Part shown: piece by piece, positions 43,479 to 53,900 of the stretch | How positions within the stretch are numbered: the first letter of the stretch is position 1 | Layout of the letters: each line of letters starts with the position of its first letter | DNA from: Nostoc sp. S4 | GTDB taxonomy: Bacteria; Cyanobacteriota; Cyanobacteriia; Cyanobacteriales; Nostocaceae | Assembly: GCA_029379225.1 (NCBI GenBank) | Contig: JAQYWR010000022.1 | Location: 55,808-119,807, forward strand | Direction: 5' to 3' | DNA length: 64,000 nt | Notes under the pieces: model-generated | Seen by the model: only the letters and a program-made list of their open reading frames with translations | What the model was told of the DNA's origin: nothing | Database searches by the model: none | Program-made: the position numbers and the translations under genes

Positions 43479-44717
43479 TTAGAACTTTCTTCTAGAAGGA
43501 AGAGATATTTGACTTGATAGTATAGCTGATACATAAAGTGTCCATTCAATAGAATTTTGTTCTAGTAATATGGTTTCAGTAAAGTTTGAAACAATTATAA
43601 AGGTTAGATAAATTAATAGCCATACATTATTTTCAAGCATTTTATTCAGCCTAATTAAATATATCCCTCTAAAGAAATTAATTAATAGTCCTATTAGAAA
43701 AACTAAGACTCCTAATAAACCTAAAGCTAGCCAGAGATCCAGAAATCCATTGTGAGCACTAGGAGCCGGCCACCCTGCTGCCGCTTGTACATAAGCCGCA
43801 CCTGAGGTATCAGAGCCGTACCAAAATGCTCCATAGCCATATCCTAGCCACGGTTTTTTTGCAATCAGCTCCAACACAGCAGGCCAAATCTCTGAGCGTC
43901 CAGTGAGTGTTGTATCCTTACCTACACTTCCCAAAATTTGATCGGCATATGTTATGAACCAAGCATAAAAAGCTATGCTTACAGTGCTTATGAATGTCAA
44001 AGTAGGTATTAACGTTGTATACCTGAAGCGTAAAATTTTCTGATATATAGGGAAAGCTACTGTAAGTATGAGTAAATTCCCTAAAGATGTTGTTGAGCTT
44101 GAGAAGAACACAAGTATTCCTGAAGCAATATAACCAAGCCATGAAACCCAGCGATTTTGTCGAGTAGTCATAGCAAGGAAGAAAAATATTGCTCCACTAA
44201 GTACAAATCTCCTACCTAAAACATTCTTCTGTGGGTATATTCCTCGCCAAGCATGTGCGTGTTCCTCCACTCCAAGACCATATTGTGGCAGCAAGAAAAC
44301 AATTAGGAAACACGCTACTGCTGAGATACCAAGCATGTAGGTACATAACTTCAATTGTTCTTTTAAGGTGTAACGTGAAGCAAGATAAACTCCAAATAAC
44401 GTTGTTCCTATGAGACCAAAAACCCTACGTATAGTAGTATCTGAATCTAAAGACCAAAAACTAGAAACTGCACAAACTGCAAGTAAGACCCAAACAAGTT
44501 TATCTCTGCCAATAACATGGATAACCTTCTTCCAGCGTAGAGCGAGCAATAAAAAGATCACTATATATGTAAAAGTATAAAGTAATCGAAATATAGTTCT
44601 ATCGCCTTCTTTTACGGTAAAGCCATTAGTTAGAAATGGATCTAATGGGGTTCCTGAATAAATTATTAAGCAAGTAATTGTAATTAATTGTTCGGCTGAA
44701 ATTAAAAGTTTCCTCAT
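43479..44717 (-). CDS. O-antigen ligase/polymerase family membrane protein (Wzy-like)
   Basis: This 412-aa protein has about ten to eleven membrane helices and the Wzy_C (O-antigen ligase) signature. A large loop contains YPQKNVLGRRFVLSG near residues 165-180, and the conserved PSAHNGFLDLWLALGLLG motif lies near 324-341, preceded by GYGYGAFWYGS near 297-307. In a Wzx/Wzy cluster this is the best candidate for the polymerase that joins flipped repeat units in the periplasm; a ligase function is the alternative. It sits between two glycosyltransferase genes. Confidence 0.85.
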   Translation of the reverse strand: MRKLLISAEQLITITCLIIYSGTPLDPFLTNGFTVKEGDRTIFRLLYTFTYIVIFLLLALRWKKVIHVIGRDKLVWVLLAVCAVSSFWSLDSDTTIRRVFGLIGTTLFGVYLASRYTLKEQLKLCTYMLGISAVACFLIVFLLPQYGLGVEEHAHAWRGIYPQKNVLGRRFVLSGAIFFFLAMTTRQNRWVSWLGYIASGILVFFSSSTTSLGNLLILTVAFPIYQKILRFRYTTLIPTLTFISTVSIAFYAWFITYADQILGSVGKDTTLTGRSEIWPAVLELIAKKPWLGYGYGAFWYGSDTSGAAYVQAAAGWPAPSAHNGFLDLWLALGLLGVLVFLIGLLINFFRGIYLIRLNKMLENNVWLLIYLTFIIVSNFTETILLEQNSIEWTLYVSAILSSQISLPSRRKF

Positions 44718-45146
44718 TTTATATAATGTTTATTATCGTGTAGATAGACAATAGGTAAGCAGGTCACCAGTCTGTGATTGCTATTTTACGTGAATTTGAG
44801 CAAGTACTTTGTTTTTTAAATTGCAATTAATGGCTTTTCCAGATAAGTATCGACAAAACATCCCATAACTACTGCAATTACGAAAGTTACAAGTGCAATT
44901 ATATTGTCACTTATATAATTAGATAAAATATTATAGTTAGTAAGTTTACGAGTAAATTTACTTATTTTCTTTAAAAAGAAACCGTGTGTTAAGTATTGCT
45001 GGTAGGCAGCTACTATCACAGTTTACATAAGTTGCCAGTCAGTCACGCTCATTACACCGCTGAACTGACAACACATCTTTTTTATACCTCACTATCTCAC
45101 TTAATAAACTCACTTCAGGGTTAACATTATCTATATAAACAGCCTT
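44718..45146. other. 429-bp gap with a gene remnant
   Basis: The gap holds only the 67-codon frame at 44816-45019 described separately. The right part (45020-45146) shows no features. The left part (44718-44815) is the leader of the Wzy-like gene. Confidence 0.5.
44816..45019 (-). pseudogene. Possible C-terminal remnant of an acyltransferase-3 gene
   Basis: The 67-codon frame ends with a hydrophobic helix (IIALVTFVIAVVMGCFVDTY) followed by LEKPLIAI. A last membrane helix and EKP box near the stop codon are how OafA-type O-acyltransferases end. No earlier part of such a gene is found upstream, so a decayed gene is more likely than an intact one. A small membrane protein in its own right cannot be excluded. 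Confidence 0.35.
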
Positions 45147-46136
45147 TTACGTTATGGGATTTTTATTCAAAACAGAACGAATTTGCTGTCTGATGTTCTG
45201 AGGAATCAACCACATTGTTAAGTACAAACATATATCTATTGGTCGGGGCTTACCCCAACGTATAGCTTCCCACAATAAAGGAAAGAAAGCTTTCCAATCA
45301 CCTACTAATGACGCAGAATGACTAACAATTGTTGCAATAAAGCCTGAATAAGCCTTCCGTGTGACTAAATTACGGGTTGAACGAATCCAATCTAAGGAAT
45401 ATTTCCAGTCATTGACGTTGCTTAAGCGCTTGATTCCCATTTCTGAATGCCAGATTGCCATAGCTTCAGGTACAAACTCTACTCCTACACCTTTGATCGC
45501 ACTAACCCGAAGCAACCACTCCCAATCCTCGTGTCTGTAAAATTTTTCTTCCAAAGGCATTTTTTCCATCAACTCTTTTTTCACAAAAATAGTGGAGGTT
45601 TGTATGCATCCTTCTCCTTTAAAAAAAGAATTACGAACAAAAAGATATTCACTTAAAGGCTCAGAGAGTTTTGGTAGCCTTCTTGGACAAATAAATTCCC
45701 CTTTTGGAGTTAGAGAAATGAAACGACTAGCAACTACTGGAAAATCATAATTAGAATTATTTGCTACTTCTAGTTGAAGTTGCAATTTTTGAGGGAGCCA
45801 TTCATCATCATCATCTAAAAAGGCTATCCAAGTACCTTTCGCTTCCCTAACCCCAGTATTTCTAGCCCCTGATGGTCCAATATTTTTTGGTAGTTCTATC
45901 ACTCTCAGTCTTGGATCGCCTATTTGACATAGTGCATTGACTGTTTCCTGGTCTGGGCCGTCTATTATTACAATCACTTCAATTGATTGCAATGTCTGAC
46001 TTAATGCACTTTTTGCTCCCCTAGCAACAATTTGTGGCCTGTTGCGTGTAGGAATCACAACACTGACTACTGGTTGGTTAGTTTCATTTACCATTACTAA
46101 ATTTTGAGTTTTTCTTTCTGATTGAATAAATTCCAT
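45147..46136 (-). CDS. Family 2 glycosyltransferase
   Basis: This 329-aa protein has the GT-A fold of family 2. VSVVIPTRNRPQIVARGAKS near residues 24-43 is the nucleotide-binding strand, VIVIIDGPDQET near 54-65 has the first Asp, and GARNTGVREAKGTWIAFLDD near 87-106 ends in the DDDD metal-binding cluster. An E-D-W region (YRHEDWEWLLR near 200) supplies the base, so it should invert configuration. The C-terminal part has a hydrophobic end (PIDICLYLTMWLIP), possibly membrane-associated. It lies 75 bp downstream of the flippase gene, so the two are probably co-transcribed. Confidence 0.9.
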   Translation of the reverse strand: MEFIQSERKTQNLVMVNETNQPVVSVVIPTRNRPQIVARGAKSALSQTLQSIEVIVIIDGPDQETVNALCQIGDPRLRVIELPKNIGPSGARNTGVREAKGTWIAFLDDDDEWLPQKLQLQLEVANNSNYDFPVVASRFISLTPKGEFICPRRLPKLSEPLSEYLFVRNSFFKGEGCIQTSTIFVKKELMEKMPLEEKFYRHEDWEWLLRVSAIKGVGVEFVPEAMAIWHSEMGIKRLSNVNDWKYSLDWIRSTRNLVTRKAYSGFIATIVSHSASLVGDWKAFFPLLWEAIRWGKPRPIDICLYLTMWLIPQNIRQQIRSVLNKNPIT

Positions 46137-46210
46137 ATTCCTTGCTTTAGCTACTTTAATTTTAAAATTAATTATTTAAAAAATTAAGTTGATAATCTTA
46201 ATTATATTTA

Positions 46211-47641
46211 TTATTTTTTGACAAACTTTTGCCATGCAACATGGATTCCACCTAAAGTATGAATCATCAATAAGTTCACAAATATAAGATAGCAAAAAGT
46301 CGCGATCGCTATGGTCAATAAAAAGTTTAACTCTATTTTTTTTAATATAAAAAATACAATTAACATCAAAATGCTAATTAATAAAGGTGAGCGGATAATT
46401 TGCCAGTAATTTAATGGAAATATAAGAGTAGAGGTGAAGTAAATATATTGGCTAAAAGCAATAAAACTCATTAAAAAAGCCATTATTGCTGCACCTAATA
46501 AGTTATATTGTGAAACTAATATCACACCTGCCAAACTTCCTAAGGTAGTGTTAATAGCTACCTGACGCAGGTTTACAATCTCAAAACCATTTGCTACAAG
46601 TAAAAAAGATAGTGACTGATTAAAAGGTATAAAAATTAATGATACAGCAATGACACTTAGAGCTAAACTTCCTTGAGCAAAGCTAGGATTATAGACAAAA
46701 GTCAGTAAGTTTTTACCAATAAACAGCAAACCAACAGATAAAGGTAATGCAATAATTAATAACATCTCAATACAGTTTGAGATAATTTTTCGTTGACTTT
46801 CGCGTCCTTGAGTCACTGCCTTCGATAATCCTGGAAACATTGCTATACATATACTATTAGCAATAATAAAAAATGGTTGAAACAATTGTGTTATTCCACC
46901 GTATACACCAATTATAAACTCACTACCTGATAATGAAAGAATTAAAATTTGAATTCTACCATTGATTACAGCTAGTGCTTCAATAGCAAAAAATGTACGT
47001 GCATTTTTGATGATACTGTAAATAAAATCTTTATCAATTTTCCATTTTGTTTTAACTAGTCTAGTAATTAAAATCCATTCAATTCCCAGAATTAATGATT
47101 CTGACATAACTAGAATTGCCGCAATATAATCAATTCCGTAATTCATTTGCATTGCCCAGAGCATGATAAATAAACGTATTACATATACTGGAACTGTAGC
47201 AATGGCAATTAGATGCATCTTTTCTTTAGCTTGAAAAATTGCCTCAGTAATATTGGAAAGTGAAAATGGAATGATTGTTAAACCCATAATATAACAAGCA
47301 GTCGAGGTCTCAGAAGTATAGGGTAGTAAAAAAACTAAGATTACTAGAACCACATAACTCAAGAAACTGAAAATTAACTGCAACCAAGTTCCACTTATTA
47401 AATAAAGTGGTGTTTTTTCTGGCTCACGGGCTATTTCTCTAGTAAATAAAGTTTTTAATCCTTGTGAGGCAATGCTTACAAATATAAAATAATAGGTAAA
47501 TGCCAGTAAATATTGACCTAAAGCTTCAGCTCCTAAGATACGAGCAATAGACGCAGTTAACACAAAGGTTGTAATACTTTGTGCTAGTCGATTAACTACC
47601 ATAGAAAGGGAATTACTTATTAATTTTCGGTTTTTTCCCAT
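46211..47641 (-). CDS. Polysaccharide flippase (Wzx / MOP superfamily)
   Basis: The 476-aa protein has about 12 to 14 membrane helices across its full length. The N-terminus (LISNSLSMVVNRLAQSITTF) and SRILGAEALGQY-like segment (ARILGAEALGQYLLAFTYY) are typical of the oligosaccharide flippase (RfbX/Wzx) family, as are FLLPYTSET and the GLSKAV helix. It should turn lipid-linked repeat units across the inner membrane. It lies between the family 2 glycosyltransferase gene and the initiating transferase gene, as expected in a Wzx/Wzy locus. Base composition is strongly AT-rich. Confidence 0.9.
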   Translation of the reverse strand: MGKNRKLISNSLSMVVNRLAQSITTFVLTASIARILGAEALGQYLLAFTYYFIFVSIASQGLKTLFTREIAREPEKTPLYLISGTWLQLIFSFLSYVVLVILVFLLPYTSETSTACYIMGLTIIPFSLSNITEAIFQAKEKMHLIAIATVPVYVIRLFIMLWAMQMNYGIDYIAAILVMSESLILGIEWILITRLVKTKWKIDKDFIYSIIKNARTFFAIEALAVINGRIQILILSLSGSEFIIGVYGGITQLFQPFFIIANSICIAMFPGLSKAVTQGRESQRKIISNCIEMLLIIALPLSVGLLFIGKNLLTFVYNPSFAQGSLALSVIAVSLIFIPFNQSLSFLLVANGFEIVNLRQVAINTTLGSLAGVILVSQYNLLGAAIMAFLMSFIAFSQYIYFTSTLIFPLNYWQIIRSPLLISILMLIVFFILKKIELNFLLTIAIATFCYLIFVNLLMIHTLGGIHVAWQKFVKK

Positions 47642-48017
47642 ATAGTAATCAGCCTAATTTTAATAACTTTTATTTCATGATTTATTTATCCTATTGTTTC
47701 TACAAGGATATTAATCTCGTTTCAATGATATATCTCTGATTTATATAAACCATCATTACAGCCTTATTTTATTGATATTATTAGACATCCAAAATATTGA
47801 ATTCAGTTAATTTTTTATAGTATTCTTTTGAATAAAATATTTATTCACTTTAGTACCACAAAATTAGATTCTAATTTGCTTGATTGAGAAAGTGGCTCAA
47901 ACACGAAAGATTAAAATAATATGGTCTTAGCTAAAAAAATATGCCTCGTTAAGTTTTTTTATACATTTTTATAGGTGATGAAGTTTTCAGACTTAACGAT
48001 GGCAGAGTATTATAAAT
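47642..48017. other. 376-bp AT-rich gap, no gene seen
   Basis: Very AT-rich sequence between two minus-strand cluster genes. I find no repeat, RNA gene or reliable promoter in it. Confidence 0.5.
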
Positions 48018-49460
48018 TTAATATGCACCTTCTTTTTTCAAAACCACCATAATTGTTTTGAGTAGAATTTCAAAGTCTAAACTAAGCGACCAATTTTCGA
48101 TATAGTTCATATCTAGAGCTATTACTTGTTCAAAATCTAAAATATCTGAGCGACCTGAAACCTGCCAAAGACCAGTAACACCAGGTAAAACTTCATGTCG
48201 AATAAAATGATGTTCAGAAAACTTATCTACATCTCTAGTTGGTAAAGGGCGAGGTCCGACTATACTCATTTCTCCAAAAATCACATTAAAGAGTTGCGGT
48301 AACTCATCTAAACTGTATCGACGGAGAAATTTTCCAACGTGAGTAATGCGGGGATCGTCCTTTATTTTAAAAATAATCCCATCTTTAGTCTCATTTAAGG
48401 CTTCTAATTCTTTTTGTAATTTGTCTGCATCAGATCTCATGGTTCGGAATTTCCATACTTTAAACTGTTTTCCATGTAGACCTATACGAGTTTGTTTGTA
48501 AAATACAGTACCTGGAGAATCTAATTTGATAGCTATAGCTATAACTACATAGATAGGAAATGTTAACATTACGAATAAACTGGCGAAACAAAAATCACAA
48601 ATACGCTTTATCCAAAAATCTTTACCTGTAATTATTGGACAATCTAAACTTAAGCAAGGCATTCCTCCTACTTTATTAAATTCGACGTTTCTATAAATTG
48701 GTTTTAACTCCATCGGTATAATGTGTACTTGTATACCTGATGCTTGAAACAACCAGCATAAAAACATTCTATTTTTAAGAGCATCCCAAGATATAAAAAC
48801 TTCTGTTACACCTAGCTGATTAAGTTGATTTAATGTTTGTTGACGTTGATATCTGTCTAATGAATTAGCGTTTGCCGTTCCAGATACAATATAGTGCTTC
48901 TCCTTTTTTACAAAGCTAGCAATCTGCTCGTGGTCTTGAGGATCGCAAATAATGAATACAGAAGAACGGACTATTTTCTTTTGTTTACGGAGATATTCAA
49001 GAATAATATTTACAGCATATCTACCAGTACAAATAAAAAATGTACTGAACAACCAAGATAATAATATTAACCTTGAACGTGTAATATCTACGAATGGCTG
49101 ATATAAAAAACAAATAAGTAGTATTAATCCATGAGCAAAAGTAAGCGATTTTATAATATTTAAATAGTCATAGCGTTTTTGACCTTCTCGATAAATACCT
49201 TCAATAGCTAACGATGCTATTTGAATTCCAATACTGATTAGAATGGGTAAATAATCATTCAATGTATGCCAAGTAAAATTTTCGTAAGAAGATTGATATC
49301 CAGCTAAAACCCAAGCAAAGGATAAAAGAGTGCAGTCTACTAAAAATAGTGTTGTTAATCTCAGCCACCATGAACCTTTGCGTACTCTTACATATGCAGA
49401 TGCACGTAGATCCAAAGGTATTTCACTTAATTTACTTGTTTCAATACTTTGATTACTCAT
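48018..49460 (-). CDS. Initiating polyprenyl-phosphate sugar phosphotransferase (WbaP/WcaJ-like)
   Basis: This enzyme transfers a sugar-1-phosphate to undecaprenyl phosphate and so starts repeat-unit synthesis. The N-terminal half (about 40-150) has four membrane helices, then a CoA-binding-like domain. A fifth helix (FCFASLFVMLTFPIYVVIA near 285-303) leads to the catalytic domain: YKQTRIGLHGKQFKVWKFRTM near 319-339 and SLDELPQLFNVIFGEMSIVGPRP near 386-408, where the DE pair is catalytic; PGVTGLWQVSGRS follows near 428. The sugar may be glucose or galactose; not decided. The start is ATG 49460; a GTG four codons earlier is possible. Confidence 0.93.
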   Translation of the reverse strand: MSNQSIETSKLSEIPLDLRASAYVRVRKGSWWLRLTTLFLVDCTLLSFAWVLAGYQSSYENFTWHTLNDYLPILISIGIQIASLAIEGIYREGQKRYDYLNIIKSLTFAHGLILLICFLYQPFVDITRSRLILLSWLFSTFFICTGRYAVNIILEYLRKQKKIVRSSVFIICDPQDHEQIASFVKKEKHYIVSGTANANSLDRYQRQQTLNQLNQLGVTEVFISWDALKNRMFLCWLFQASGIQVHIIPMELKPIYRNVEFNKVGGMPCLSLDCPIITGKDFWIKRICDFCFASLFVMLTFPIYVVIAIAIKLDSPGTVFYKQTRIGLHGKQFKVWKFRTMRSDADKLQKELEALNETKDGIIFKIKDDPRITHVGKFLRRYSLDELPQLFNVIFGEMSIVGPRPLPTRDVDKFSEHHFIRHEVLPGVTGLWQVSGRSDILDFEQVIALDMNYIENWSLSLDFEILLKTIMVVLKKEGAY

Positions 49461-50979
49461 AGTTAGTAACACTTGGTGTTTTTAAAATTTGGATGGGAAC
49501 CATGCAAGTAGAGTATCTCACATTTTGTTATAGAAAGGTGACCTTTATATTTGACTGTTACTCATTTTTCTAAGTAACCCTGGCCTCTCGATCAAAAATA
49601 TCTTCAACGGTCTAAGTATATATAATAGCCAAATAGTTAGCATTTACTACAAACTTGCATCTAGTTTCGTTTGGAAACTTTGGCTTTGATGTGAAGCAAA
49701 GAATTTGTTGTTGACTTACACTAAAGTTATTGTTGTTAATAATTTTAGAAATACCAGATTAAAGATATTAGAATTCGTAACGTGCGGAATTTATGAATTG
49801 AATTTTTACATTTTCATTGGAGAAGTGTACTTTAAAAAAAATGATATCTCTTCCGGAATTTTTCTAGCATGTCTGGCTAGACTAATTTAATTTATACTAA
49901 GAACCTTATCCGTTTTTTTACGCGTGATTACTGAATTAAAAAAACTTACAGACATAACATATAACGAAATAAATCAAAATGTTGAGTTTTGTAACAAAAC
50001 TTTACATATCTTTAATTTTTGGACATTTTGGTAGATAATTGCTCGCAGAGTTATTTTTTAATTGGTAAACTTGGACTAAGAAATAACCATTACTAAATTA
50101 GTGTTTGCTGACGCGAAATACATTAAGCAGACATTTCTCTTACAAAAAATAATAAAATTATTCTGCAAATATGCAATATTTAAAATTATTAAAAATAATT
50201 TTAAATAGTAAAAAGGATACTTAAAATCTATAAATAAATTTTTTATATTTGCATGATAGAGATTTTTACTTTTTTGTTTAGAGAGTCAACTATTTTTACA
50301 ATTTTTTGTGTTTAGGTTACACTTAGACCGATCTAATGTTGTTTATGAGAAACTACGGGCTTATACTATGAAATCTATTTTCAAAAATTTTACTGATTTT
50401 GTGCAATTAATGCAACGATTGATATTAAGACTTTACAGTAATTTTATATACAATTAAATACGATGAAGATTCGGTAATAATTATTTTTTGTTGATGCAAA
50501 TTTATATAAAATAAAGATTGACGAATCTGTCATAATTACATAAATAAAAGCAAATATTATTTTACTACTTAATAAGTGAAAGCACTTGTTTATACTTACT
50601 TATTTAATTATCATTAATTCAGATTAGAAACTTTAAGTAATAAATTTAAATTATAAAAATTGTTATATTAGCATAAAGTAGTTGATGTGAAATAAAAAAT
50701 ATGCAGTTCTTAGTAAATAAAGTATATAAAAGAATCTTTGGCTAGATAAGCTAAACTTTCAACCACAGAGCAATTCTATACTGTTGCTGCTGATTTGGGC
50801 GATCGCTAAAGCTGTTTTCGCCTTCATGAGAGTCTGGATAAGCTATTTAGAAGCTTACTTAAAGTGCTTTAATGAGAAATTTACAGATAAAAGAAAGTTG
50901 AAAAATCCCCAGCAAATATTGGTTTTAGCAGAAGAATAAGTGAAACCACAGACTTTAGGGAGTTGTTGATATATAGAAA
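49461..50979. other. 1.5-kb AT-rich non-coding region before the NRPS gene
   Basis: The region separates the minus-strand polysaccharide genes from the plus-strand NRPS gene and must hold promoters for both. It is among the most AT-rich parts of the window. One HIP1 site lies near 50800. A 61-codon frame (49705-49890) has no coding look. I see no repeat array, IS or RNA gene; a regulatory RNA or long NRPS leader is possible but not shown. Confidence 0.5.
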
Positions 50980-53900
50980 ATGCAAATAAATAGTCATACT
51001 TCAGAATATAAAGAAAATATTCCGTTAGATAGCTTAACTCACATCCTTGGCACTGAAGTTGCATATGAATCGAGTAATATTCAGCCATTTGCTCAGGATC
51101 TATGCATTCATCAAATGTTTGAGATGCAAGTAGAGCGATCGCCCCAAGCAATTGCTGTAGTATTTGAAGACACACAACTTACATATCAACAGTTAAATCA
51201 ACAGGCAAATCAGCTAGCGCACTATCTACGTACTTTAGGCGTTGGGCCGGAAGTACTTGTGGGTATTTGTCTAGAGCGCTCCTTGGAGATGATTGTAGGA
51301 CTATTGGGAATTCTCAAAGCTGGAGGCGCTTATGTGCCTTTAGATCCATCATATCCAAAAGAGCGTTTAGCTTTCATCTTGGAAGATACACAAACACCAG
51401 TGTTGTTAACCCAAGAAAAATTGGTCAAGAATCTACCACCGCATCAGGCGCAAGTAATTTGTCTAGACTTGCTTTTGAGAGAAAACGCTCAAAATAACCA
51501 AGATAATCCTGTAAACCAGACAACACTTGATAATCTAATCTACGTAATTTACACATCTGGTTCTACAGGACAACCCAAGGGTGTAATGATTCCTCACTCT
51601 GGAATCTGCAATCAATTGTATTGGCGGCAAACAACCTTTAGATTAACTGAGACAGACAAAGTTTTACTAACGATTTCTTTTAGTTTTGACCCCTCAGTGT
51701 GGCAGATATTCTGGCCGTTGTGCTTTGGGGGGCAATTAATTATGGCTCGCCCTGGTGGACATCAAGACGCTGCTTATCTTGTAAAAGTGATTACCGAGCA
51801 GCAAATCACTGTTTTAGCCTTAGTACCTTCAATATTGCGTGTTTTATTGGAAGAAAAGGGAATTGAAAATTGCCAATTTCTCAGGCACGTTACCTGCGGT
51901 GGTGAAGCTTTACCTAGCGAACTCATAGAGCGGTTCTTTGCCCAATTGAATTTGGACAATGTTCTACACAATTGTTATGGGCCGACAGAAGCTTCCATTG
52001 ATACCACTTTTTGGACTTGCCAGCGGAACACTAACTATACCATCGCTCCCATTGGTCGCCCTATTACTAATGCACAAGTTTACATCCTTGATGAAAATTT
52101 ACAGCCTGTGCCTGTTGGTGAATCAGGTGAACTGTATATTGGCGGTATTGGTCTAGCGCGGGGTTATCTTAACCGTCCAGAATTAACTAAACAGAAGTTT
52201 ATTTCCAACCCCTTCAACTTTTTGTTAGACAATACTGGTGAGGATTTAGAATCTTCTAAAAATATTGAATCTGAAAACAAATTTCAAAATCTAGAATCAC
52301 CCCGCTTTTACAAAACGGGGGACTTAGCACGTTACAACAGCGATGGTAATATCGAGTTCCTTGGTCGCATTGACCTCCAGGTAAAGATTCGCGGCTTCCG
52401 GGTTGAATTGGGAGAAATTGAAGCTGTACTCAGTCAACATCCGGCATTGACGCAGACTTTAGTCATCGCTAGAGAGGATGTTCCTGGTGACAAACGACTT
52501 GTGGCATATATCGTTGCTAATCCAGAGCAAATTCCTACTCAGGTTGAATTACGACACTTTTTGCAAGGTCGGCTGCCTGAATACATGATACCTAGCTACT
52601 TTGTATTTTTGGACACCTTGCCATTAAACCCCAATGGTAAAATAGACCGCCGCGCTTTACCCGCGCCAGATATATCCGATCTTGGTTTATCGACTAACTT
52701 TGTCCCACCTCAGAATCCTACAGAAGAAGTTCTAGCTAGCATCTGGGCAAAAGTTCTGCATCTTGAACAAATAGGTATCCACAATAATTTTTTTGAATTG
52801 GGAGGACATTCACTGCTGGCTACTCAAGTCATGTCTCGAGTTCGCCAAGCTTTCGGGATAGAAATACCGTTGCAACTTTTGTTTGAGAATCCCACGATCG
52901 CTAATTTAGCTCAAGCTATCGCTGAAAACCAAATTACAGAAAATAATCCCCAAAACCAAACTATTCCTCAAATAGCCAACCGGGAATCAGCCCCATTATC
53001 TTTTGCTCAGCAGCGAGTCTGGTTTTTGCAGCAGTTAGAACCCAATAGCCGAGCATATATTATCTCGGATGCACAGCGCTTAAGTGGTGAATTAAATGTG
53101 AATGTATTGCAACAGGCACTAGATGCGATCGTTGTTCATCACCAAGCACTGCGAACAAACTTTATTAAATCAGTTGATGGTAGCCCCATACAAGTGATTG
53201 CTTTGCCTCGATCAGTTGAACTCAAAATCATTAAAGTCACACACGAGCAAGCACAATGTCTCCTCAATCAAGAAGCACAGAGCCCCTTCAACTTAGAATC
53301 TGACTTGATGCTGCGAGCTAGCTTGCTGCAAATAAATGAAACAGAGCAAATACTTTTGTTGGTGATGCACCACATTGCCTCAGATGGCTGGTCAATGGGC
53401 ATTCTCTGGCAGCAATTAGCAGCAGTTTATGAAGCTTTTTTAAACGGCAAGCCTTCCCCTTTAGCAAAATTACCGATTCAATATGCCGATTTTGCTGTTT
53501 GGCAGCATCAATGGCTATCGGGTGAAGTCCTCTCCAACCAAATCAACTACTGGAAAACCCAGTTAGCAGGTGCTAATACTGTACTGGAATTGCCCGCTGA
53601 CCGACCACGGCCACCAATCCAAACTTACCAAGGGGCGGCTCAATCTTTAATGCTACCCCAAAGCTTAAGTGCATCGCTGACAGAACTCTCCCGTCAGGAA
53701 GGTGTCACTTTATTCATGACCTTGCTGGCAGCCTTTGGAGCAATACTCCACCGTTACACTGGGCAAGAAGATATTCTCATTGGTTCTCCGATTGCTGGAC
53801 GTAACCGTTCTGAAATTGAAGGATTGATTGGATTTTTTATTAACACTGTGGTTTTAAGGACTGATTTTTCTGGTAACCCCAGTTTTCGTTCAGTACTGAG

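Noticed and set aside
31926..49460. Heterocyst envelope polysaccharide (HEP) island
   Set aside because: Gene types overlap with HEP genes, but the same set occurs in any Wzx/Wzy locus and no HEP-specific gene was recognised.
49705..49890. 61-codon frame in the 1.5-kb region before the NRPS gene
   Set aside because: Composition follows the AT-rich background; no ribosome site or motif.
50855..51175. 106-codon minus-strand frame over the NRPS start
   Set aside because: It is the antisense shadow of the NRPS N-terminus, and its C-terminal part is intergenic.
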